A DNA stretch of 64,000 bases from Rudanella lutea DSM 19387 (GCF_000383955.1 NZ_KB913013.1:477694-541693); one strand, 5' to 3'. Positions 17,556 to 27,064 are shown, counted from the stretch's first letter. Numbers and translations: made by a program. Notes: generated by a model not told the origin, from the letters alone.

Positions 17556-19280
17556 ATGAGTATAAGGCACAACGGAAGCAGATGGGCATCCGCACTGACA
17601 GGGTTCGTCCGAAAGTGCCTGTTCAGCAGCATAATGATGTGGCTCGTTTGCATGGCGGCCTGGGGGCAAGACCGTTGCGCCGACCCACTCTCTTACACCC
17701 CCGTAAGCGCACCCGGCCGCATTGAGTGGGACAAGTTCCCTGCCTTCAACCTGCCGTTTACGATTGTGTACGGTGGTCCCCGCCTGGGCGACGTACAGGC
17801 CAAGCCCCTCCAGCATGGGTTTAGCCATATTTCGACCGTGCAGGAAGCCGAATTTGGCACGCTTGTACAACCCCGGCAACGGGCTATCGAGTGGAGCGGG
17901 TTTGCCTTTGGCCTCAACCAGCCCTGGGAAACCGCTGAAAGCCCCTGGAACAACGATTTGAATGCCTACCGTGCCCGCTGGGACCGCTGGCTCCGCGATG
18001 CGTCGGGTGGGGTTCGGAACGCGGCCGGTCAGTACCTGCTCCCGACCGATATTCTGATGGTCGACTACGAACGGATTCACGAAACCGACACCCGGATTCT
18101 ACGCTTAAAAACCGACCCTACCACCCCAGCGGCTTACCGGTCGCTGCCCGACGATCAGTTTTTGCTGCGGTACAAAAAAGACATAACGGCCCTCTACGCC
18201 GAGGGGCTGCGTTTCATCCGCGAACGCGCCGACCTGAGTCGGATTCGAATGAGCACCTACAGCGACACCCCCATTCTGAACACCTTTGTCAACGTGGTGG
18301 GTAACTCCTGGACCGACTGGAGTACCAACCCCAACCGCGTACACTATCTCCTGAAAGACACCACCTCGTTTGCGCGGGTGGGTGGCCCCTTCTACGAGCG
18401 TCTCGACTACGTGGGCCCATCGGGTTACTACTATTATGACTATCCCAGCGCACTGGCACCCGATTACTTAGCGTACCTTTTGTTTCAGGTCGAGGCCAAC
18501 CGCGCCTGGACAAACAAGCCCGTGATGCCGTTTGTCTGGATGCGTTTTCACGATTGCTGTGGCAACTACCCCCGGTTTATCCGGCCCGAAATGGCCGAAG
18601 CCACGGCTATTTTTCCGTTTTTCTCGGGCGCTAAGGGACTATGGCTCTGGGAGGTTCCCGGTTTCGACAACCCTCAGTCGAACATCTACCGGCCGAATGA
18701 TGTGTACACAGCCTACGAGTCATTCGTACATGGACTGTATCGGCTTTCGCGCTTTTCCGACATGTTTGAGGGTGATTACCAGCTTGTCATTCCCAAGCCC
18801 GCCCGCGACCTGATGGACGCCCGCGAGCCGGTTTGGCGGGGCGTAGTGAAAGGGCAAAACCTACTTATTGCCGCCCAAAACCCCTACGCAGCCGATGGCG
18901 CAACCACCACCATTCCGGTTCGGTATGGGAATTTTAGCCGCGACATTGTGCTGACGGGTCGGCAGGTATATCTCTGCCAGTTTAATCTGGCGGCCGTAAC
19001 GGCTGTGCCCGATGCACCCGCGTTTTCTGAGCTGACCGTATCGCCCAACCCTACTGCGGATTGGGCTACTGTTACATTCTCGGCGGCAAAGGCGGGCGAG
19101 ATTCGACTTCAGGCGGTTAATCTGCTCGGGCAGGTGGTGCTGGAGAAAGCTGTACGGGCCGCAATGGGTGTAAACAAACACCCACTTAAGCTCAATCGAC
19201 TTCCCACAGGAACCTACATTATTCAGGTTAGCAACGAACAAGGCAAAGCTGAAACCCGGCTGATTAAAGCAGACGAATAG
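17556..19280 (+). CDS. Secreted protein with type IX secretion sorting domain, possible glycosidase-like barrel
   Basis: 574 residues from the ATG at 17556, which has AGGAG ten bases upstream; the longer frame begins with TTG at 17526. A signal peptide ends near AAWGQ. The large central part is not a family I can name. It has features of a TIM-barrel glycosidase or related fold (DILMVDYERIH, LDYVGPSGYYYYDYPS, PVMPFVWMRFHD, GAKGLWLWEVPGF). The last about 80 residues (ELTVSPNPTADWATVTFS, NLLGQVVLEK, LPTGTYIIQV) are a type A T9SS C-terminal sorting domain, so the protein is exported across the outer membrane and probably anchored or released. Confidence 0.8.
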   Translation: MSIRHNGSRWASALTGFVRKCLFSSIMMWLVCMAAWGQDRCADPLSYTPVSAPGRIEWDKFPAFNLPFTIVYGGPRLGDVQAKPLQHGFSHISTVQEAEFGTLVQPRQRAIEWSGFAFGLNQPWETAESPWNNDLNAYRARWDRWLRDASGGVRNAAGQYLLPTDILMVDYERIHETDTRILRLKTDPTTPAAYRSLPDDQFLLRYKKDITALYAEGLRFIRERADLSRIRMSTYSDTPILNTFVNVVGNSWTDWSTNPNRVHYLLKDTTSFARVGGPFYERLDYVGPSGYYYYDYPSALAPDYLAYLLFQVEANRAWTNKPVMPFVWMRFHDCCGNYPRFIRPEMAEATAIFPFFSGAKGLWLWEVPGFDNPQSNIYRPNDVYTAYESFVHGLYRLSRFSDMFEGDYQLVIPKPARDLMDAREPVWRGVVKGQNLLIAAQNPYAADGATTTIPVRYGNFSRDIVLTGRQVYLCQFNLAAVTAVPDAPAFSELTVSPNPTADWATVTFSAAKAGEIRLQAVNLLGQVVLEKAVRAAMGVNKHPLKLNRLPTGTYIIQVSNEQGKAETRLIKADE

Positions 19281-19429
19281 AATCTAACGGCATAACCGTT
19301 CAATCGTCTATCTCAATTAATAGCTGACGCATAACCCTTGTTTTAAGCAATATAACAAAAATTGGCGATCTCTGGCACACATTCCCCTCCTTTCTCGGTT
19401 ATGCCTACAGGATCTAATGCCTGTAGAAC

Positions 19430-21517
19430 ATGCCCAACCGATTAGCCCACGAAACCAGCCCTTACCTGCTTCAGCACGCACACAACCCGGTCGACTGGTA
19501 CCCCTGGGGCGAAGATGCCCTGACCAAAGCCGTTCGGGAAGACAAACCCATTCTCGTGAGTATTGGCTACTCGGCCTGCCATTGGTGCCACGTGATGGAG
19601 CGCGAATCGTTTGAACGCGAGCAGATTGCCACCATCATGAACGAACGGTTTGTGTGTATTAAAGTCGACCGGGAGGAGCGGCCCGATGTAGACGCTATCT
19701 ACATGGATGCCGTGCAGGCGATGGGCGTGCGCGGAGGGTGGCCCCTCAATGTGTTTTTACTACCCGACGCCCGGCCGTTCTACGGGGTTACCTACCTGCC
19801 CCCGCAACAATGGGTAAACCTGCTGGTGAGCGTACGCAATGCTTTCGACGAGCACCGCGATCAACTTATCGAATCGGCCGAAGGGTTTACCAATGAACTC
19901 AACCTGAGCGATAGCGTGCGCTTTGGCCTGACCGATAGCAGCCCGCAGTACCGGCAGGCAGTGGCCGAGACCCTGTTTGAACAGGTTGCCACCAAATTCG
20001 ACCGGGAGAAAGGCGGCCTGAGCCGGGCACCCAAGTTTCCGATGCCCAGCATCTACACGTTTCTGCTCGCTTACCACCAACTCACCGCCGACGAACGCGC
20101 CCTGAATCAGCTGACGCTCACCCTCGACCGGATGGCCCTGGGTGGTATCTACGATCAGTCGGGCGGTGGATTTGCCCGGTACTCGGTTGATGAAGACTGG
20201 TTTGCCCCGCATTTCGAAAAAATGCTTTACGATAACGGGCAACTCCTGAGCCTCTATGCCGATGCCTGGCGCGTTACGGGCAATCCGCTTTACAAACAGA
20301 CAGTGTATCAAACCATTGCGTTTGCGCAGCGCGAACTCCTGAGTCCCGAAGGCGGGTTTTACTCGGCCCTCGACGCCGACAGCGAGGGCGAAGAAGGCAA
20401 GTTTTATACCTGGACCACGGCCGAACTCCGCGACATTCTGGGTTCCGATTTTGAGTGGTTTGCCGATCTGTACTCTATTGAGGAAGACGGCAACTGGGAG
20501 CATGAAACCGGTCACGGCAAAACCGGGCGCAACATTCTGCACCGCACCCTCACCGACGAACAGTTTGCCCAACGCGCCGACTGGACCGTGGCCGAGTTGC
20601 ACGAGATGCTTGCCGGAGCCCACCAGAAACTGATGGCCGTACGCGCAACCCGCATCCGGCCCGGCCTCGACGACAAAATACTGTGCTCCTGGAACGGGCT
20701 GATGCTTAAAGGGCTAGTTTCGGCTTACCGGGCTTTTGCCGAGCCCCATTTTTTAACCCTTGCCCTACGACTGGCCCATTTTCTGTTGCACAACATGCGC
20801 GACAAACGCAATCGGAACGCCGAACCGGGGCGGTTGTGGCACACGTACAAGAAAAACGGTGACGCCCCCGGCCGGGCCAAACAGGCCGCTTTTCTGGAAG
20901 ATTATGCCGCCGTGATCGACGGGCTACTGGCCTTGTACCAGGCTACGTTCACCGAAAGCTGGCTCCGCGAAGCCGATGCCCTCACCCAATACGTGCTCGG
21001 AAACTTTGCCGATACCGACAGTGACCCGCTCCTGTTTTTCACCGACAAAAACGCCGAAGACCTCATTGCCCGGCGCAAAGAGCTGTTCGACAATGTGGTG
21101 CCGGCTTCCAACTCCATCATGGCGGGTAACCTTCTTACCCTCAGCACCCTGCTCGACCGACCGGCCTACGCCGAACTGGCCGACCGGATGCTGGGCCGGA
21201 TTGGGCCACTGCTCGAAAAGAACCCCGATTACCTCACCAACTGGGCCGCCCTGTACACCCGCCGGGTGCTCCCCTCGGTCGAGATTGCAATTATCGGACC
21301 CGAAGCCGACGCCTACCGACGCGAGCTGGAAAGCCACCTGACCACGGGCGTCCTATTCTGTGGGCTTGTTTGCAACACACCCAACACCTGTGTATCGGAT
21401 TTACCACTGCTCCGCGACCGAACCATGCGCGACGGTCAAACGACTATCTACGTGTGTCATGACCGAGCCTGCCAGTTGCCGGTTACGAGTGTGGCTGAGG
21501 CTATTAAACTGCTATAA
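19430..21517 (+). CDS. DUF255 thioredoxin-fold / glycosyl-hydrolase-like protein (YyaL, SPATA20 family)
   Basis: 695 residues. The N-terminal thioredoxin-like DUF255 domain carries the family hallmark [21 protein letters not shown], and its CxxC is in [14 protein letters not shown] (about residues 47-60). The remainder forms an alpha/alpha toroid seen in six-hairpin glycosidases ([45 protein letters not shown]). Widespread in bacteria and animals, with no settled enzymatic role. Monocistronic as far as the spacing shows. Confidence 0.93.
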   Translation: MPNRLAHETSPYLLQHAHNPVDWYPWGEDALTKAVREDKPILVSIGYSACHWCHVMERESFEREQIATIMNERFVCIKVDREERPDVDAIYMDAVQAMGVRGGWPLNVFLLPDARPFYGVTYLPPQQWVNLLVSVRNAFDEHRDQLIESAEGFTNELNLSDSVRFGLTDSSPQYRQAVAETLFEQVATKFDREKGGLSRAPKFPMPSIYTFLLAYHQLTADERALNQLTLTLDRMALGGIYDQSGGGFARYSVDEDWFAPHFEKMLYDNGQLLSLYADAWRVTGNPLYKQTVYQTIAFAQRELLSPEGGFYSALDADSEGEEGKFYTWTTAELRDILGSDFEWFADLYSIEEDGNWEHETGHGKTGRNILHRTLTDEQFAQRADWTVAELHEMLAGAHQKLMAVRATRIRPGLDDKILCSWNGLMLKGLVSAYRAFAEPHFLTLALRLAHFLLHNMRDKRNRNAEPGRLWHTYKKNGDAPGRAKQAAFLEDYAAVIDGLLALYQATFTESWLREADALTQYVLGNFADTDSDPLLFFTDKNAEDLIARRKELFDNVVPASNSIMAGNLLTLSTLLDRPAYAELADRMLGRIGPLLEKNPDYLTNWAALYTRRVLPSVEIAIIGPEADAYRRELESHLTTGVLFCGLVCNTPNTCVSDLPLLRDRTMRDGQTTIYVCHDRACQLPVTSVAEAIKLL

Positions 21518-21849
21518 ACGCAACCAGCGTCATTCAATCAATGGTTAATTACGCTCAGCAGGGATAAAATGAGGCAAGAGTGTGCGGTTTTTAAGCACCT
21601 TTTAGCCGCCCGGCTTGTTATCGGTACATGCAGTAACTTTGCGTGTGCAACGGTTACCTGGTTGGTCGGCGTGGGGCATTGGTTTGCTCAACGGCTCGAC
21701 ACCTCCCTGCTACTTTATTATCTAACAGCCACTTAAGTGAATGTACAATGTAGAATGACTAATGAATAACTGGGTTACCTGTTGACAAACAGGCCTTTCG
21801 TTATACATTTCACACTGTTCATTATACATTTAATTCTGCTCCACTACTT
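21518..21849 (+). promoter_or_regulatory. Upstream region of the suf operon: promoter and word-repeat element
   Basis: About 330 bases without a gene. A Bacteroidetes -7 box TAACTTTG lies at 21634-21641 with TTG at 21615-21617 (16-base gap, slightly short). If used, the sufS leader is about 200 bases. That leader contains a family C word element (21731-21835) beginning ACTTAAGTG, with ATGTACAATGTAGAATG words on the left and ATACATT words on the right. No riboswitch was recognised. Confidence 0.5.
21731..21835. repeat. Iterated-word hairpin element, family C, before sufS
   Basis: ACTTAAGTG opens the element, followed by AATGTACAATGTAGAATGAC-type words. After a 29-base spacer, the complementary GTTATACATTTC...CATTATACATTT words follow. 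It lies in the probable leader of the suf transcript, so its hairpin could affect translation or stability of the mRNA (inference). Confidence 0.6.
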
Positions 21850-23085
21850 ATGCAATCCGTACTTAGCCCTATAGATGTTCAGCGTGTTCGGCAGGACTTT
21901 CCGATTCTCGACCAGATGGTCAACGGTAAGCCGCTGGTGTATCTTGATAATGCGGCCACTAACCAGAAACCCGTTTCGGTACTGAATGCACTGTCGCACT
22001 ATTACGAGCACGACAACGCCAACATCCACCGGGGTATCCATACACTGGCCGAGCGGGCTACGCACGATTTTGAGCTAACCCGTCAGAAGGTTCAGTCGTT
22101 TTTGAACGCTCAGCATGTTGAGGAGGTGATCTTTACCTATGGCACTACCGACGGTATCAATCTGGTGGCCCAAACCTACGGCCGTAAATTCCTGAACGAA
22201 GGCGACGAGATCATCATTTCAACCCTGGAGCACCACTCGAATATTGTGCCCTGGCAAATGCTCTGCGAAGAGAAAGGCTGCGTGTTGAACGTAATTCCGA
22301 TTGACGACAACGGCGACCTGCTTATCGACGAGTACGAGAAGATGCTGTCGGAACGTACCAAGTTTGTGTCGGTCGTGCACGTGTCAAACGCGCTGGGTAC
22401 CATCAATCCGGTCAAAACGATTGTCGATCTGGCGCACCGCGTGGGTGCCGTGGTCCTGATTGACGGGGCACAGGCATCGTCGCACATCACCCTCGATGTA
22501 CAGGCGCTCGACTGCGATTTCTATGTCTTCTCGGCCCATAAACTCTACGGGCCTACGGGTATGGGCGTGTTGTACGGCAAAAAAGCCCTGCTCGACGCCA
22601 TGCCGCCCTACCGAGGAGGGGGTGAAATGATTAAGGAAGTCACGTTTGAAAAAACGACCTACAATGAGCTTCCCTATAAGTTCGAAGCCGGTACACCCAA
22701 CATTGCCGATGTGATTGCGGTTCGGACGGCGATCGAGTACATGGAGTCGCTGGGAAAAGAGAACATGGCCGCCTACGAAGGCGAACTGCTCGATTATGCC
22801 AGCGCGCAACTGTCCGATATGCCGGGCTTACGGATTGTGGGGCAGGCGAAGGAAAAAATAAGTGTGGTTTCGTTTGTACTCGACGGTATTCACCATCAGG
22901 ACACGGGCGTTATTCTGGATCAGATGGGGATCGCCGTTCGGACGGGCCATCACTGTACCCAGCCCCTGATGCGCCGATTGGGCATTGCCGGAACCACACG
23001 GGCCTCATTTGCGGTTTATAACACCAAAGAAGAAATCGACCGGCTCGTAGCGGGTATCCGACGCGTGCAAAACATGATGGCTTGA
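21850..23085 (+). CDS. sufS: Cysteine desulfurase SufS
   Basis: PLP enzyme that removes sulfur from cysteine and delivers it as persulfide for Fe-S cluster assembly. 411 residues, normal length. Visible motifs: YLDNAATNQKP, NIHRGIHTLAERAT, EHHSNIVPWQ, the PLP lysine in SAHKLYGPTGMG (about residue 231) and the persulfide Cys in RTGHHCTQPLM (about residue 369), with the short SufS-type loop. First gene of sufS, toxin-antitoxin, sufE, DUF59, bacilliredoxin. The core scaffold genes sufB, sufC and sufD are not next to it. Confidence 0.96.
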   Translation: MQSVLSPIDVQRVRQDFPILDQMVNGKPLVYLDNAATNQKPVSVLNALSHYYEHDNANIHRGIHTLAERATHDFELTRQKVQSFLNAQHVEEVIFTYGTTDGINLVAQTYGRKFLNEGDEIIISTLEHHSNIVPWQMLCEEKGCVLNVIPIDDNGDLLIDEYEKMLSERTKFVSVVHVSNALGTINPVKTIVDLAHRVGAVVLIDGAQASSHITLDVQALDCDFYVFSAHKLYGPTGMGVLYGKKALLDAMPPYRGGGEMIKEVTFEKTTYNELPYKFEAGTPNIADVIAVRTAIEYMESLGKENMAAYEGELLDYASAQLSDMPGLRIVGQAKEKISVVSFVLDGIHHQDTGVILDQMGIAVRTGHHCTQPLMRRLGIAGTTRASFAVYNTKEEIDRLVAGIRRVQNMMA

Positions 23086-23104
23086 TCTTAAACAAGTGTG
23101 TACT

Positions 23105-23296
23105 ATGCTCTCTACGGCAACTATTCTGGAATCCTTCCAAAACCTACCAGAGAAAATAAGTTTAGATGAAGCTGTGGAACGGCTCATCATTCTCGACCGT
23201 TACGAACGGGCTATGGAAGAAATTGACCAGAAGAAAGGAAGTACTCACGCCGATGTAATGGCCGAAATGCGTCATTGGATACAGGCACAGAAATAA
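23105..23296 (+). CDS. Antitoxin-like small protein of a RelE/ParE module
   Basis: 63 residues from the ATG at 23105 (a GTG at 23096 is an alternative). The N-terminal half is helical (ATILESFQNLPEKISLDEAVERLIILDRYE read in two parts), and the C-terminal half is charged (GSTHADVMAEMRHWIQAQK), as in antitoxins that wrap around RelE/ParE toxins. It overlaps the toxin frame by 22 bases and lies 19 bases after sufS. Assigned from position, size and partner rather than from a strong signature. Confidence 0.7.
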   Translation: MLSTATILESFQNLPEKISLDEAVERLIILDRYERAMEEIDQKKGSTHADVMAEMRHWIQAQK

Positions 23297-23574
23297 TTTG
23301 GCGTGAAGAAGCCCGAGAAGACCTTCGAGATGTACTCCATTTTTTATCCAGGTCTTCACTGCGATACGTTCAGGAATGGGGCGAGTTATTAGACAACAAA
23401 CTGTCTCTGCTGGTTCGCTTCCCGGAAATGGGTAGAATAGTCCCAGAAAAGAGCGTAAAGCATCTTCGTGAAATTCAGGTTGGTCGGTATCGAGTACTTT
23501 ACATTTTTTTGAACGACGTCATTACGATCATCGCAATTCGGCACTCAGCCAGCGACATTAGTAAATTACAATGA
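23275..23574 (+). CDS. RelE/ParE-family toxin
   Basis: 99 residues from a TTG at 23275; there is no ATG near the start of the domain. Family features are clear: IIWREEAREDLRDVLHFLS, FPEMGRIVPE, LREIQVGRYRVLYIF and the C-terminal ITIIAIRHSASD, matching ParE/RelE plasmid-stabilisation proteins. RelE members cut mRNA on ribosomes and ParE members poison gyrase; which applies here cannot be told. Its stop codon overlaps the sufE start (ATGA), so toxin and sufE translation are coupled. Confidence 0.85.
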   Translation: MDTGTEIIWREEAREDLRDVLHFLSRSSLRYVQEWGELLDNKLSLLVRFPEMGRIVPEKSVKHLREIQVGRYRVLYIFLNDVITIIAIRHSASDISKLQ

Positions 23575-23999
23575 CAATCAACGAAAAACAGGACGAGATC
23601 ATTGAAGAGTTTGATCTTTTCGACGATCAGCTCGATAAAACGCAGTACATCATTGATCTGGGCAAAAAACTGCCCGCCATGCCCGAACAATACCTGACCG
23701 ACGAAAACCGGATTATGGGTTGCCAATCGAAGGTGTGGCTGGGCGCTGAGCTTCAGGGCGATACGCTTCATTTTTACGGCGACGCCGAGCCCACCGCCCA
23801 GATTTCGAAGGGGCTGATCAGTCTGCTGATTCGGGTCTTGTCAGACGAAAAGCCCGAAAACATCGCGCAGGCCGACCTGTACTTCATCGACCGGGTGGGC
23901 ATGGGTAGTCTGGTCACCTCGCGCCGGGCTGGGGGCCTTGCTTCCATGTTACAACGAATGAAAGAGTACGGTCGAGAGTACGCAGCTACGGCGCAGTAA
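23571..23999 (+). CDS. sufE: Sulfur-transfer protein SufE
   Basis: Accepts persulfide from SufS and stimulates it. 142 residues, normal length. The conserved acceptor Cys is in RIMGCQSKVW (C51), with the family opening EIIEEFDLFDDQLDKTQYII and the basic-aromatic end GLASMLQRMKEYG. Its ATG at 23571 overlaps the toxin stop by four bases, so it is probably translated by ribosomes finishing the toxin gene. Confidence 0.96.
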   Translation: MTINEKQDEIIEEFDLFDDQLDKTQYIIDLGKKLPAMPEQYLTDENRIMGCQSKVWLGAELQGDTLHFYGDAEPTAQISKGLISLLIRVLSDEKPENIAQADLYFIDRVGMGSLVTSRRAGGLASMLQRMKEYGREYAATAQ

Positions 24000-24042
24000 T
24001 ACCCGCCCAACCAACCAAACCAAAACCATTAAACGACCAACC

Positions 24043-24369
24043 ATGTCTGTATCGACATTAACCGAAGCCGAGCTGAAAGAGCAGGTGGTACTGGCGCTGA
24101 AAAGCGTGTACGACCCCGAAATCCCGGTCGACGTGTATGAACTGGGACTGATTTACGACATCAAAATTTTCCCTGTCAATAACGTGTACGTGCTCATGAC
24201 CCTTACTTCGCCCTCGTGCCCCTCGGCGGGTTCGTTGCCGGGTGAGATTGAGCAGAAAATACGCGAGATTGACAGTGTAAACGACGTGAGCGTTGAGCTG
24301 ACGTTCGACCCGCCCTACTCGACCGAAATGATGTCGGAAGTGGCAAAACTCGAGTTGGGTTTTATGTAG
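24043..24369 (+). CDS. DUF59 Fe-S cluster assembly factor (SufT/MIP18-like)
   Basis: 108 residues of the metal-sulfur cluster assembly family PF01883. It shows VYDPEIPVDVYELGLIYDI, LMTLTSPSCPSAGSLPGEIE with its conserved Cys, and VELTFDPPYSTEMMS. Family members help in late maturation of Fe-S proteins. 43 bases after sufE, same strand, so it belongs to the suf transcript. Confidence 0.93.
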   Translation: MSVSTLTEAELKEQVVLALKSVYDPEIPVDVYELGLIYDIKIFPVNNVYVLMTLTSPSCPSAGSLPGEIEQKIREIDSVNDVSVELTFDPPYSTEMMSEVAKLELGFM

Positions 24370-24416
24370 ATCCAACCCCAACTTGTAAAACTGTTAACAA
24401 TAAACTTAAACTGTTT

Positions 24417-24848
24417 ATGTATCCTCCTCACTTATTGGTCCCCATGCGTCAGGACCTCACCAGCGTAGGGTTTCAGGAATTAACAACCCCGCAGGAAGTT
24501 GACACAGCAATGAACGACGATCAAGGCACTATGCTCGTTATGGTCAATTCGGTATGTGGTTGTGCAGCGGGTGCGGCCCGTCCCGGCGTAAAAGCCGCTT
24601 TGGCCAATAGCAGCATCAAGCCCGATAAACTGGTTACGGTTTTTGCCGGGGGCGATGTAGAAGCAACCGCCCGGATGCGGGAATATCTGCTGCCCTACCC
24701 CCCATCGTCTCCCGCTATTGGCATTTTCAAGAATGGCGAACTGGTGCATTTCATTGAGCGCCACCATATCGAAGGGCGTTCGGCGCAGATGATTGCCCAG
24801 CACCTCGAAATGGCTTTCGAAGAGTTTTGCACGCCCCAACAGGCGTAA
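24417..24848 (+). CDS. BrxA/BrxB-family bacilliredoxin (YphP/YqiW)
   Basis: 143 residues. The unusual CGC active site is seen in MVNSVCGCAAGAARPG (C47, G48, C49), with the family end EGRSAQMIAQHLEMAFEEFC. In Firmicutes these proteins remove bacillithiol from oxidised proteins, and Bacteroidetes homologues are common beside suf genes. Last gene of the suf transcript, followed by a strong terminator. Confidence 0.93.
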   Translation: MYPPHLLVPMRQDLTSVGFQELTTPQEVDTAMNDDQGTMLVMVNSVCGCAAGAARPGVKAALANSSIKPDKLVTVFAGGDVEATARMREYLLPYPPSSPAIGIFKNGELVHFIERHHIEGRSAQMIAQHLEMAFEEFCTPQQA

Positions 24849-24866
24849 CCGATACCCGAGTACACA

Positions 24867-24909
24867 AAGCCGCCGGGCAGATCAACAGGTCTGTCCGGCG
24901 GCTTTTTTT
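24867..24909 (+). terminator. Intrinsic terminator of the suf operon
   Basis: Perfect 10-base arms AAGCCGCCGG (24867-24876) and CCGGCGGCTT (24895-24904) are followed by a T-run, 19 bases after the bacilliredoxin stop codon. Confidence 0.92.
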
Positions 24910-25068
24910 ATAGGTACGAAGAGCAGCTTGCGAGGGTAATTTTTAATCAGAAATCTACCCAACGGCGCACCGTTTCGCCCTTATTTTCAGCACGTTAAAA
25001 AGCAACTGTATAAATAAGCGGATAAACTGTTGTCGAAATACCTCACACAGTCGACACTATACTGCGCG

Positions 25069-26037
25069 CTACAGGTACAGAACCCGGTACTTCACAGACC
25101 CGTACAGGCGCCAGTAGACCGAGAGAAAAGGTGTTGCTATGGCGGTAGTCGCGGCCTGTTTCACACCCTGCCAGGTTATCGGCCCGGCGGGCAGGCGTTT
25201 CCAGAACAGATCGGCGGTAAGCAACACCCACACGCCAAGTGCCAGCGACGCCAGGTCGAACCGACCGCTCAGCGCCCCAGCCAGCACCGCCGACACACTC
25301 AGCACCACGCCGGCATAGTGCGCCGTTTGCATACGCGAGTGGGGCATCCGCTGCCGGTATAAATCAGGATGACGCTTGTACAAAAGGGCATCATACGACC
25401 GTCGGCGCTCCTCTTCCAGAATAGAACGCGTAGGCTGTGACGGATGCAACACTACAGCTTCGGGACACTTGGCAATCGGAATTCCCTTACGAATAAGCCG
25501 AAACTGAAGGTCATTGTCTTCATACCAGGTAATCCCAAACTCCTCCGAAAACCCACCTACGCGGTGAATAGCCGTGCGCAGGCAAAAACAGTTGGCCACC
25601 GTAAAATCGCCACTTTCGGCAAATGCAGGGGCATACCCGTACGGATGCAAGCGGGCCGACGGGGCCGTGCGCATCTGTCCCGAAACCACCTGCGCCCCCC
25701 GGCGGAAACACGTCCAGGCCGCCGAAAGCCAATCAGGTTGCGGCTCACAATCTTCATTGGTAAAGGCGATGATTCGTCCCCGGGCCGCTTGCCAGCCGCG
25801 GTTACGGGCGGCCGCAATTCCGCGCCGTCGGGGCTGGCTCAGGTATCGGGCCTCGATACCGAAAACTTGCGTGAACGACCGAACAGCCTCGGCCGTAGCA
25901 CGGTCGTTGGCGTCATCGACTACAATAATTTCGAATTGCCCGTGGGGCAGCCGCTGACGACTCAATGCGTCGAGGCATTTCAGAAGGTGGGTGGTTTTTT
26001 GGCTTGTAGGCACGACCACCGAAAAGTCAGGAATCAT
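25069..26037 (-). CDS. Family 2 glycosyltransferase with C-terminal membrane segments
   Basis: 322 residues, GT-A fold. N-terminal nucleotide-sugar site: FSVVVPTSQKTTHLLKCLDA, FEIIVVDDANDR, AAARNRGWQAARGRIIAFTN followed by EDCEPQPDW. The acceptor region includes GITWYEDNDLQFRLIRKG, a variant of the ED-x(n)-DxxxR pattern. Two or three hydrophobic segments follow after about residue 235 (VVLSVSAVLAGALSG, LALGVWVLLTADLFW), so it acts at the inner membrane, likely in exopolysaccharide or lipid glycosylation. Single gene, acceptor unknown. Confidence 0.88.
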   Translation of the reverse strand: MIPDFSVVVPTSQKTTHLLKCLDALSRQRLPHGQFEIIVVDDANDRATAEAVRSFTQVFGIEARYLSQPRRRGIAAARNRGWQAARGRIIAFTNEDCEPQPDWLSAAWTCFRRGAQVVSGQMRTAPSARLHPYGYAPAFAESGDFTVANCFCLRTAIHRVGGFSEEFGITWYEDNDLQFRLIRKGIPIAKCPEAVVLHPSQPTRSILEEERRRSYDALLYKRHPDLYRQRMPHSRMQTAHYAGVVLSVSAVLAGALSGRFDLASLALGVWVLLTADLFWKRLPAGPITWQGVKQAATTAIATPFLSVYWRLYGSVKYRVLYL

Positions 26038-26149
26038 AACGTGTAGCGATTAATGTAGGGTTGGTGTCTGTCCGGTTGAACAACGGGGCAACGCTTAGTC
26101 GTGGAAAAAGAAGACCAGGACAACAGCATGTGTTGATAAGCGAGCAATA

Positions 26150-26182
26150 TTTGGGCCAAAGTATATTTAGATCGTAGCTTTG
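26150..26182 (+). promoter_or_regulatory. Bacteroidetes-type promoter of the SDR gene
   Basis: TTTG at 26150-26153 and TAGCTTTG at 26175-26182 match the Bacteroidetes -33/-7 elements with a 21-base gap. The SDR start codon is at 26206, giving a leader of about 17 bases. Confidence 0.7.
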
Positions 26183-26205
26183 ACGGTCTTAACCAACGAC
26201 AAACC

Positions 26206-26973
26206 ATGACACGCACTGCTCTCATTACCGGTGCCACATCGGGCATTGGACGCGCTACCGCCGAAGCCTTCGCGGCACTCGGTTACCGCCTTATCCTGTG
26301 CGGCCGCCGTACCGACCGGCTCACCGAACTTACCGATCTTTTTGCCCCCCAAACGCCGGTTACTACGCTTACGTTTGACGTGCGCGACCGGCAGGGTGTC
26401 GAGAATGCCCTGTTGAGCTTACCCGCCGACTGGCAGCAGGACGGCCACCCGCTCGTGGATATTCTGGTGAACAATGCGGGTAATGCCCACGGGTTATCGG
26501 CCATTCAGGATGGCGACGTGGCCGATTGGGATCAGATGATCGACGGCAATGTGCAGGGACTTCTGTACGTCTCGAAGGCCGTTATTCCCGGTATGGTTGA
26601 CCGGGGCCGGGGGCATATTGTCAATATCAGCTCCATTGCCGGCAAACAAACGTACGCCAACGGGGCCGTGTACTGCGCCAGCAAGGCAGCCGTAGAAGCC
26701 CTCAGCACGGGCATGCGGCTCGACCTCACCCAGCACGGCATCAAAGTGACCAATATTGCGCCCGGCGCTGTAGAAACCGAATTTTCGGTAGTCCGCTTCA
26801 AAGGTGATACCGAACGCGCAGCCAAAGTGTACGAAGGATTTGAGCCGCTAACGGCCAACGACATTGCCGATACGATTGTGTATGCCGTAACCGCTCCCGC
26901 CCACGTCACCATTGCCGACCTGACCATTCTGGCCAGTGCCCAGGCAGCCGCCACGACGTTGTATCGGAAGTAA
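26206..26973 (+). CDS. Short-chain dehydrogenase/reductase (YdfG-like)
   Basis: 255 residues, classical SDR. Cofactor motif GATSGIGRAT (about residues 9-18) with CGRRTDR after strand 2, which favours NADP. NNAG is in LVNNAGNAHG, and the catalytic Ser, Tyr and Lys are in NISSIAGK and YCASKAAVE (YxxxK). The close resemblance is to NADP-dependent 3-hydroxy acid/serine dehydrogenases such as YdfG, which is a family-level inference. Confidence 0.92.
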   Translation: MTRTALITGATSGIGRATAEAFAALGYRLILCGRRTDRLTELTDLFAPQTPVTTLTFDVRDRQGVENALLSLPADWQQDGHPLVDILVNNAGNAHGLSAIQDGDVADWDQMIDGNVQGLLYVSKAVIPGMVDRGRGHIVNISSIAGKQTYANGAVYCASKAAVEALSTGMRLDLTQHGIKVTNIAPGAVETEFSVVRFKGDTERAAKVYEGFEPLTANDIADTIVYAVTAPAHVTIADLTILASAQAAATTLYRK

Positions 26974-27064
26974 AGAGTGAAAGAGCGAATGAGTGAATGA
27001 AAAGGAGGCCTCCCTCGCACTCTTTCACTCTTTCGCTCTTTCACTCTTTCGCTCTTTCACTCAT
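26974..27064. repeat. Iterated-word element, family B (GAAAGAGT), after the SDR gene
   Basis: Begins one base after the SDR stop codon. GAGTGAAAGAGCGAATGAGTG on the left is complementary to ACTCTTTCGCTCTTTCACTC words on the right; the 15-base string at 26975-26989 has exact complements at 27032-27046. Same family as 42642-42706, 43560-43620 and 55938-55974. Confidence 0.75.

Noticed and set aside
19376-19395. CTGGCACACATT as a sigma-54 promoter before the DUF255 gene
   Set aside because: The -24 GG-like part is present but the -12 TTGC element is missing at the required distance.
21642-21849. Riboswitch in the long sufS leader
   Set aside because: No known aptamer pattern could be recognised, and much of the leader is a word-repeat element.
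26974-27064. Regularly repeated GAAAGAGT words considered as a CRISPR array
   Set aside because: The repeat units are 8-9 bases without spacers, are degenerate and are followed by their own complement, and no cas gene is present.
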